Virus record (IMG/VR): IMGVR_UViG_3300035181_001540
Coordinates: 1 to 25,244 of that record
Reading direction: 5' to 3' (one strand)
DNA from: a virus
DNA length: 25,244 nucleotides
Shown here in pieces: positions 20,409 through 25,244 of this stretch. The position numbers and the translations under genes are program-made. The notes under the pieces were generated by a model that worked only from the letters and a program-made list of their open reading frames with translations, did not search any database and had not been told where the DNA came from. The first letter of the stretch is position 1, and each line of letters begins with the position of its first letter.

Positions 20409-20948
20409 CTAGTCGTCGGCGTCCATTTCCGCCATTAGACTATCCGCCGATACGCCCGCCGTTTCTGCCGATTTGGCCGCCATTTCCGCCCTAATCGCCG
20501 CTATCGCCGCTTTCACATCCCCCGCTTCAGACCAGACCTTGCGAGCGTCTTCGATCGAAATCCCACGTTTCACGGACATTCCGGTAATCAGGCTATCCGC
20601 CTTCGCAAACCCGACGCCCAGAGCACGTTGCATCGCTTCGACCAGCATCGCATGGTTGACGCCACGCGGCGCATTGCGCGGAAGTTCCCACGCGCCGCCG
20701 TTGTTATAGTGTTCGACAAGTTCGCGTACAGCCGCCGCCTTTTCGTCCGGCGTCGCGCCTTTCGCCAGCGCGGCTTTGTCCCCGCACCGTTGCTTGAGCC
20801 CGTGGTACACGGCGTACTCGAGCACGCTTTCCGCAAGGTTGGACAGGCGCAGGATGATAGATTCCTGCCCCCGGAAAGCCCATGCGATAGCCTTAGCCGA
20901 CTGGTCGATCGTTACGGTCAGGTCTTTACCTCTGGTGTTTTCAGTCAT
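20409..20948 (-). CDS. Phage protein with SADSLMAEM tail, same layout as the 18 kb protein
   Basis: 179 residues, unrecognised. ATG 20948 is chosen because GGAG is 6 nt upstream. The central part has LSNLAESVLEYAVYHGLKQR, CGDKAALAKG and NNGGAWELPR, comparable in order to HGYAQKLGDEVAG and NSDSWNSV of the protein at 17891-18574, so the two may be distant paralogues. The end is a helical Ala/Glu linker and VSADSLMAEMDADD. A strong terminator follows, so it closes the early leftward cluster. Confidence 0.72.
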   Translation of the reverse strand: MTENTRGKDLTVTIDQSAKAIAWAFRGQESIILRLSNLAESVLEYAVYHGLKQRCGDKAALAKGATPDEKAAAVRELVEHYNNGGAWELPRNAPRGVNHAMLVEAMQRALGVGFAKADSLITGMSVKRGISIEDARKVWSEAGDVKAAIAAIRAEMAAKSAETAGVSADSLMAEMDADD

Positions 20949-21030
20949 GGTGTTCTCCAATGTGATGCGCCAAACGGCGCGGGATGGGCATAGTGCCCCC
21001 GGCGGCGACTGTCACCCGCCGCGAGGTGCG

Positions 21031-21222
21031 TTACGCGTAGATCACCCGCCGCCAGTCAGGCGCGGCTTGGGTGGAGCTTTCCGCAACCGATCGCCAGCCC
21101 GAAGGCAATGGCCCGTCGGGAATGGACGCGGAAATCATCGGCGCCCGTCGACCTTTCACCGTAACCTCGCGGGCACCGGGCGGTAGGGTATTTAGAATAT
21201 CAACCAGTTCTTTTGCAGTCAT
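21031..21222 (-). CDS. Hypothetical small protein
   Basis: 63 residues from ATG 21222 (MTAKELVDILNTLPPGAREV), with GGAG 7 nt upstream. The start resembles small phage proteins that carry a short KELVDILNxLPP helix. Two hairpins (GCGCC/GGCGC at 20967-20980 and GGGCA/TGCCC at 20986-20998) lie in the 82-bp gap before the next gene. Confidence 0.6.
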   Translation of the reverse strand: MTAKELVDILNTLPPGAREVTVKGRRAPMISASIPDGPLPSGWRSVAESSTQAAPDWRRVIYA

Positions 21223-21290
21223 GTTCATGCTCCAAGCCGGGACAATTCCCGTCAAACCGCCTGTCACGCGGCTTGCCGTGTGTTGCCTGA

Positions 21291-21494
21291 TTAGTCCTCT
21301 TCGATCACTACTTCCAACACGCCTTTCGTCACGTCGTTAAACCATTTCCGGGCAGTTTCGTTTTGCGCCCGATCGCGCCACGCAAGCTCACATTCCAGAA
21401 TCAGACTAAGGCAGCGTTTCAGGGTAAATTCGTGAGCGATTTGCAAGGCGAGCTTTTCGCTAACCTCTTCGCCGTTCATGTAGTAGGTCGTCAT
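21291..21494 (-). CDS. Small protein, tandem paralogue 3
   Basis: 67 residues: MTTYYMNGEEVSEKLALQIA at the start, then AWRDRAQNETARKWFNDVTK and an acidic end. Closely related to the gene at 21732-21935, more distantly to 21496-21708. AAAGGG precedes the ATG. Function unknown; the acidic C-terminus is shared. Confidence 0.72.
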   Translation of the reverse strand: MTTYYMNGEEVSEKLALQIAHEFTLKRCLSLILECELAWRDRAQNETARKWFNDVTKGVLEVVIEED

Positions 21495-21495
21495 G

Positions 21496-21708
21496 TCATT
21501 CCCTTTCGTTGGTTGGTTCAGTCGCTATCTCGAGCACGCTTTCCGGCGCGTTACTAAGCCATTCCCAAGCGGCCTCGGTCCGCGCCCTATTGCGCCACAC
21601 GTCTTCTGTCACGAACAGCACAAAGCCGGGCTTCTGGATAAGCTCGAGGACACGCTCCAGAGCGCGGCTCTCGCTGATTTCTTCGCCATCCATGAAGTAG
21701 ATTTTCAT
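21496..21708 (-). CDS. Small protein, tandem paralogue 2
   Basis: 70 residues: MKIYFMDGEEISESRALERV, then WRNRARTEAAWEWLSNAPES. Same block order as its two neighbours (Y-MDGEE-SE--AL, W--R-R-E-A-W). AAAGGA precedes the ATG. It is the most divergent of the three. Confidence 0.72.
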   Translation of the reverse strand: MKIYFMDGEEISESRALERVLELIQKPGFVLFVTEDVWRNRARTEAAWEWLSNAPESVLEIATEPTNERE

Positions 21709-21731
21709 GTCAATTCCTTTCGTGGGCCGGG

Positions 21732-21935
21732 TTAATCGTCTTCAGTCACTATCTCGAGCAGGCTTTCCGTTACGTTGTTAATCCATTCCCGCGCGGCTTC
21801 GTCCCGCGACCGAGCGCGCCACGCGGTTTCGGTATCGGCCAGCTCGAGGCCGTGCTTCAGGGTAAACTCGCGGGCAATCCGCAAGGCGCGTTTTTCGCTT
21901 ACCTCTTCGCCATCCATGTAGTAGTAGGTCGTCAT
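21732..21935 (-). CDS. Small protein, tandem paralogue 1
   Basis: 67 residues from ATG 21935, with AAAGGA about 7 nt upstream; the longer in-frame ORF to 22277 reads back through repeat-rich intergenic DNA and is rejected. MTTYYYMDGEEVSEKRALRI and AWRARSRDEAAREWINNVTE match paralogue 3. It is the first gene of the leftward cluster. Confidence 0.75.
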   Translation of the reverse strand: MTTYYYMDGEEVSEKRALRIAREFTLKHGLELADTETAWRARSRDEAAREWINNVTESLLEIVTEDD

Positions 21936-22275
21936 GCTATTTCCTTTCGGTGGGGTGTGGTTGGGGGGCTGATCGACAAGCAAGCTATGGGCCAATGTGT
22001 TCACATAACCTTTTCCTTGTGGAATCAATAGGTTAGGGCTGGCACGATTCTTGCCCAGTCCATCATGTGTCGAAATCCCGTCGCACATGACGAAATCCCG
22101 TCGGCACGATTCTTGCCATGCCGCCGCCCGCCCATCCCCCGCCATGCCGCTCGCCCGCCGCCCTCCTGCCCGCTCGCCTGCCCGGTCTCCCTCCCCCCTC
22201 CGCCGCCTCCGCCCGGTCTCCGCCCCCCCGAATCCGAGGCCGGTGGGGGGCAAACGGCTCGCGCACGCGCGCGCC

Positions 22276-22298
22276 ATATCCCGTCGGGATATTTTTTA
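22276..22298 (+). terminator. Palindromic hairpin with T-run
   Basis: ATATCCC-GTC-GGGATAT followed by TTTTT, resembling a Rho-independent terminator on the plus strand, although no plus-strand gene lies directly upstream. It contains the same ATCCCGTCG core as the two direct repeats to the left, so an operator role is equally possible. Confidence 0.45.
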
Positions 22299-22368
22299 GC
22301 GGGAAATGAACTGTGAACACGTCACGAGTTTGTTATCGGTTCCCAGTTCGTCCATTCCCCCCATCCCA

Positions 22369-22397
22369 TTGACACCGCCCCCGCCCTAGTCTATCCT
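22369..22397 (+). promoter_or_regulatory. Sigma70-like promoter for the terminase genes
   Basis: Perfect -35 TTGACA (22369-22374), 17-bp spacer, -10 TATCCT (22392-22397, 4 of 6 matches to TATAAT). It ends 35 bp before the terminase small subunit start. Confidence 0.65.
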
Positions 22398-22431
22398 TCC
22401 TGCATACCCACCCACCAGCCCGCAGGGAAGA

Positions 22432-22890
22432 ATGCCCCCTCCTCGCCTTCGCTACACTCACGATGCTCTTGTCGATATGGTCATTGCGGAGCCGTATCTG
22501 GCGCAGAGCGAGCTTGCGGCGCGCTTCGGGTACACGCAAAGCTGGATCTCGATCATCATGACGAGCGATGCGTTTCGGGCGAAGCTCGCGGAGAGGCGGG
22601 AGGACCTGGTCGATCCGATTCTGAAGGTGACGCTCGAGGACAGGTTCCGGGCGATGACGCAGCGCTCGCTCGAGATCCTTCAGGAAAAGCTCTCCGTCCC
22701 TGCGAGCGTAGTCCCGGACGGGCTGGTGCTCAAGGCGATGGAGCTGGGGGCGAAGAGCCTCGGGCTGGGCGGGAATGCTCCTCCGCAGGCCCTTCCCCCC
22801 GATCACCTTGATAGGCTGGCTGAACGGCTCCTCACGCTCCAGCGCGGAATCTCGGGGCGCGTGATTGAAGGGGAGGTTACAGATTGCTAA
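22432..22890 (+). CDS. Terminase small subunit
   Basis: 152 residues. The N-terminal part has an HTH-like stretch (YLAQSELAARFGYTQSWISI, about 21-40) for binding the packaging site, then a helical middle (VDPILKVTLEDRFRAMTQRS) and a C-terminal part rich in Leu/Pro. Size and position directly before TerL support the call. GCAGGGAAG precedes ATG 22432. It overlaps the next ORF as TAATG. Confidence 0.72.
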   Translation: MPPPRLRYTHDALVDMVIAEPYLAQSELAARFGYTQSWISIIMTSDAFRAKLAERREDLVDPILKVTLEDRFRAMTQRSLEILQEKLSVPASVVPDGLVLKAMELGAKSLGLGGNAPPQALPPDHLDRLAERLLTLQRGISGRVIEGEVTDC

Positions 22891-23072
22891 TGCGCGAAGT
22901 TCCCCTTGAGACCCTCACCCTCGAGATTGGGAGGCTGATGGTGCAGGTCGATGGTGCGTTCGAGGATTACTTGTTTAATGCAGGGGCCATTGCGGCCCTT
23001 CTGTGGCTGCGCGACGGGGGAGCGGCTCCCTCTGAGACGGGGCTTATGGCCATCGAGGAGCCGCCCGAATGA
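22890..23072 (+). CDS. Hypothetical small protein between terminase subunits
   Basis: 60 residues (MREVPLETLTLEIGRLMVQV at the start). ATG 22890 overlaps the TerS stop (TAATG); a TTG at 22884 is in frame but less likely. It overlaps TerL by ATGA. Helical with a hydrophobic middle (NAGAIAALLWL). Family unknown; coupling suggests a head or packaging accessory role. Confidence 0.6.
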   Translation: MREVPLETLTLEIGRLMVQVDGAFEDYLFNAGAIAALLWLRDGGAAPSETGLMAIEEPPE

Positions 23073-24526
23073 CAGTCCGGCTCAGCGCTCCCTTGATCGA
23101 GAGTTTCGCTGGAACGTTCCTGTCTCCGATGTATGATGACCCGCAGGCAACTCCGGACTGTCACCGGGAGTGGTGGGAGATGTACTGCCAGGACGACGCG
23201 CAGGTTGCGATCGCCGCTCCTCGGGGACACGCGAAGTCCACCGCGCTGACACACGACTTCGCCCTAGCGAACGCGCTCTTTCAGGTCGAGTCTCACATCC
23301 TGATCGTGAGTGCGACGGAGGAACTGAGCATCGGGCACCTCGGGGATATTGCGAAAGAGCTTCGGGACAACGACGACCTCATCCGGCATTTCGGAGTGGA
23401 GAAGTTCCTCACCGACTCGAAGGGCGAGATTGTTATTCGCTGCCGTGGCGGGTACGAGTTTCGGATCATTGCACGGGGAAGTGGCCAGAAACTCCGGGGG
23501 CTGAAGTGGAATGGCAGGCGGCCCGGCCTTATCATCTGCGATGATATGGAAGAGGATGAGCAGGTCGAGAACACCGACAGGCGGCGGAAGTTTCGTCAGT
23601 GGGTTATGCGCGCACTCCTGCCGCTCGGGCGGAGGAACTGCAAGATTAGGTGGCATGGGACGATCCTCCACGAGGCCGCAATGCTTGCGCGGATTATGAA
23701 GGATGACACCTGGGTGAGCGCTCTCTACAAAGCTCACGAGGGGTTCGATGACTTCTCCTCCATCCTCTGGCCCGAGATGTGGAGTGAGGAGCGGCTGCGT
23801 AGCAAGCGCGAAGGGTACATTGCCCAGCACGACCCGGCGGGCTACTCCCAGGAGTACCTCAACGACCCCTTCGATAACAGCGACGCGTATCTGAGGCGAG
23901 ACGACTTCCTCCCCATGACGCCGGCAGACTACGAGGCCCCTGGCTATGTGAAGGTGGGCGTGGACTTCGCGGTCTCGAAGGCTGATAGAGCCAATCGCAC
24001 CTCCTTCACCGTCGGGTCGAGGGGCGCTGCGAACACCATCTGCATCCGGGACGAGCGGGTGGGTAGGTGGGAGCCTCTCGAGTGGATTGAAGTGTTTTTT
24101 GAGCTGGAGGAGCGCTGGCATCCCGACGAGTTCATTGTTGAGGGTGGCGTGATCTGGAAAGCGATTTCTCGGACAATCTTCAACGAGATGACGGCAAGGG
24201 ATGTTTTTTTCTCCATCCGGGTTCTCAACCCCGTGAAGGATAAGGGAGTGCGCGGACGGCCGCTGCAGAAGCGCCATCGCGCAGGAGCCATGCGGTACGA
24301 CAAAGCGGCCTCTTGGTATGCGGCCTACGAGGCTGAGCTCCTGCGCTTCACGGGCACCTCCGACGCGCTTGCCGACGACCAGTTTGACTCCACTGCCCTT
24401 CTGGTGAGGGGGTTCGACGAATCCGCCGCAGTGGAAGAAGAAGACTTCCTCCCAGAGGATGAGTTAGAAGTTCGGCGTGCTCCTCGCGGCGGGTCTGCGG
24501 GGCGCAGTATGACAACTGGATATTGA
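23069..24526 (+). CDS. terL: Terminase large subunit
   Basis: 485 residues. ATPase part: Walker A APRGHAKST (50-58) and Walker B GLIICDDMEED (153-163), with SATEEL (81-86) after the next strand. Nuclease part: VGVDFAVSKAD (296-306) supplies the first acidic residue of the RNase H-like site, EGGVIWKAISR the middle part and ADDQFDSTALL the last acidic residues. It is the motor and headful or cos nuclease that packages DNA into the prohead. Length is normal for TerL. It overlaps the upstream ORF by ATGA. The C-terminus is acidic, then Arg/Gly-rich. Confidence 0.92.
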   Translation: MTVRLSAPLIESFAGTFLSPMYDDPQATPDCHREWWEMYCQDDAQVAIAAPRGHAKSTALTHDFALANALFQVESHILIVSATEELSIGHLGDIAKELRDNDDLIRHFGVEKFLTDSKGEIVIRCRGGYEFRIIARGSGQKLRGLKWNGRRPGLIICDDMEEDEQVENTDRRRKFRQWVMRALLPLGRRNCKIRWHGTILHEAAMLARIMKDDTWVSALYKAHEGFDDFSSILWPEMWSEERLRSKREGYIAQHDPAGYSQEYLNDPFDNSDAYLRRDDFLPMTPADYEAPGYVKVGVDFAVSKADRANRTSFTVGSRGAANTICIRDERVGRWEPLEWIEVFFELEERWHPDEFIVEGGVIWKAISRTIFNEMTARDVFFSIRVLNPVKDKGVRGRPLQKRHRAGAMRYDKAASWYAAYEAELLRFTGTSDALADDQFDSTALLVRGFDESAAVEEEDFLPEDELEVRRAPRGGSAGRSMTTGY

Positions 24527-24538
24527 AAAGGAATCACA

Positions 24539-24682
24539 ATGGCTCTCGAACTAACCCTTACCGCTTTTGCACAGGCCCTGGTCGCACGAACCTCGGAGGA
24601 TGAGATTCAAGCCGCTACGGCTGCGCTGCTCGCTGACCTCCAGGCTCTCGTGCCGGCCCCGGCTCCGGCTCCTGCGCCATGA
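24539..24682 (+). CDS. Hypothetical 47-residue protein with Pro-Ala tail
   Basis: MALELTLTAFAQALVARTSE at the start and a (PA)n tail (VPAPAPAPAP) at the end. AAAAGGA lies 6 nt before ATG 24539. It overlaps the next ORF as ATGA. Unknown; tightly packed, so likely translated. Confidence 0.6.
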   Translation: MALELTLTAFAQALVARTSEDEIQAATAALLADLQALVPAPAPAPAP

Positions 24683-24783
24683 AAAAAGCCAAGACCCCCA
24701 AGGCGGTAAAGACGCCTGAGCAGCAGCGCCCCCCGACCGAAGCCAAGCCTATTCCCCAGCGCAAACAGCTGGCGGGCTACTGA
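24679..24783 (+). CDS. Small basic protein
   Basis: 34 residues, Lys/Pro-rich (MKKAKTPKAVKTPEQQRPPT at the start, RKQLAGY at the end). ATGA overlap with the previous ORF. Phages often have such short basic ORFs after terL; function unknown. Confidence 0.5.
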   Translation: MKKAKTPKAVKTPEQQRPPTEAKPIPQRKQLAGY

Positions 24784-24797
24784 AAGGGAATTGAAAA

Positions 24798-24854
24798 ATG
24801 TCTTCTGTAAAGCGCCATCCGAGCAAGGGTGACGGGAAAGCGCGCGGTCGATGA
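24798..24854 (+). CDS. Possible 18-residue basic peptide
   Basis: ATG 24798 follows AAAGGGAATTGAAAA, a fair ribosome-binding site, and the ORF (MSSVKRHPSKGDGKARGR) ends by overlapping the next start as ATGA. It is very short; it may be a translation coupler. Confidence 0.35.
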   Translation: MSSVKRHPSKGDGKARGR

Positions 24855-25162
24855 GTCGGATCGTCCTAGCGTCTAAGTCACTGGGGGAGACCCGGCGGGA
24901 AACTTTCGACTTCTCGTCGCGTCTGGCCTCCGGGGAAACTCTGACCGGGGCGTCGGGTAGCGCGTCAGTCTACAGCGGCACCGACGCCTCGCCCTCCGCT
25001 TTGATTCAAGGCTCTGCGAGTGTGAACGGAGCGCTTGCGTATGTTACTCTGACCGGCGGGGTTGTCGGAGTGCTTTACGAGGTTCTCTGCACCGCTACTA
25101 CCTCTGCCGGACAGGTCCTTGCGCTGTCTGCCTACTTAGCTCTTATCCCGGACCTGCAATGA
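24851..25162 (+). CDS. Probable small virion protein (beta-rich)
   Basis: 103 residues, rich in Ser, Thr, Ala and Gly, with beta-strand-like blocks (SGSASVYSGTDASPSALIQG, then VNGALAYVTLTGGVVGVLYE). It resembles small Ig-like or head-decoration proteins encoded near terminase in phages. Overlaps the preceding and following ORFs by ATGA. Virion role is inferred from composition and place. Confidence 0.55.
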   Translation: MSRIVLASKSLGETRRETFDFSSRLASGETLTGASGSASVYSGTDASPSALIQGSASVNGALAYVTLTGGVVGVLYEVLCTATTSAGQVLALSAYLALIPDLQ

Positions 25163-25244
25163 TTAAGCTTGAGACTCTCCTGACCCTCGACGACAGTGCG
25201 ATGCTTTCGCCAAACCTGTGCGATCGTTTCTCGGAGAGAGACCT
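25159..25244 (+). CDS. Start of a gene cut by the window edge
   Basis: ATG 25159 overlaps the stop of the preceding gene as ATGA. The first 28 residues (MIKLETLLTLDDSAMLSPNL, continuing) are visible. Its place after terL and small genes fits a portal or head protein, but nothing in the fragment identifies it. Confidence 0.5.
   Translation, partial: MIKLETLLTLDDSAMLSPNLCDRFSERD

Larger units (their letters stand above)
21936..22431. other. Divergent intergenic region before the terminase genes
   Basis: About 500 bp, no credible gene. It holds GGCACGATTCTTGCC twice (22041-22055, 22103-22117), CGAAATCCCGTCG twice (22071-22083, 22091-22103), a strongly C-rich plus strand from 22118 to about 22230, TGTTCACA (21998) with its inverse TGTGAACA (22312), a palindromic hairpin and a plus-strand promoter. 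Position just before the terminase genes makes it a candidate packaging or control region. Confidence 0.55.

Noticed and set aside
21936-22320. Long ORFs on both strands (Pro/Arg/Gly-rich products) through the C-rich tract
   Set aside because: Caused by base composition in the intergenic region; no start signals and no protein-like composition.
23264-24277. 337-residue minus-strand ORF antisense to terL
   Set aside because: terL is certain on the plus strand; the antisense frame has no start signal or motif.

Overview
The window is double-stranded DNA phage sequence, most likely from a tailed phage of a Gram-negative (probably proteobacterial) host. Evidence: a terminase small/large pair, a large virion-type protein, a complete nested Rz/Rz1 spanin pair (which needs an outer membrane), a family A DNA polymerase, a helicase-like ATPase, a PD-(D/E)XK nuclease, and dozens of tightly overlapping small ORFs of phage type. 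I see no integrase, repressor, tRNA or rRNA. The window looks like the junction of a circular or circularly permuted map: the end of the late module is at the left and the start of the packaging module is at the right.

Layout. (1) 1-5.25 kb, plus strand: the 3' part of a very large virion-type gene, a PurD-like ATP-grasp enzyme, then a compact lysis cassette (DUF5675-type protein in the endolysin position, a holin-like protein, a 31-residue single-span membrane protein, Rz with Rz1 nested inside). (2) 5.25-6.4 kb, minus strand: small ORFs separated by related, quasi-palindromic spacers with the RYYYAAC...GTTRRRY layout of integron attC sites; ORF stops fall in or near one box and ORF starts lie just after the other. 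This is the most unusual part of the window. (3) 6.4-20.95 kb, minus strand: a long leftward replication/recombination block. In transcription order (right to left) it has small early-type genes including a tandem duplicate pair, an unrecognised conserved protein, a Cas4/AddB-like nuclease, a Zn protein, a RecA/Sak4-like ATPase, a possible ssDNA-binding protein, a ParB-methyltransferase fusion, a UDG-exonuclease-polymerase fusion, a helicase-like ATPase and several small phage proteins. (4) 19.81-20.41 kb: a 600-bp non-coding, repeat-rich, hairpin-rich and partly A/T-rich segment with a G-quadruplex motif, a sigma70-like leftward promoter and a terminator; it is the best origin candidate. (5) 20.4-21.94 kb, minus strand: an early-type cluster including three tandem paralogues. 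(6) 21.94-22.43 kb: a divergent intergenic region with direct repeats, a C-rich tract, a hairpin with a T-run, and a good plus-strand promoter. (7) 22.43 kb to the end, plus strand: terminase genes and the start of the head module.

The genes divide the work in the usual phage way. Divergent promoters around 20-22.4 kb would send replication genes leftward and packaging/structural genes rightward; the lysis cassette closes the late module. Assignments of small genes rest on remembered family resemblance and ORF structure (ribosome-binding site, stop-start overlap), because no database search was possible.
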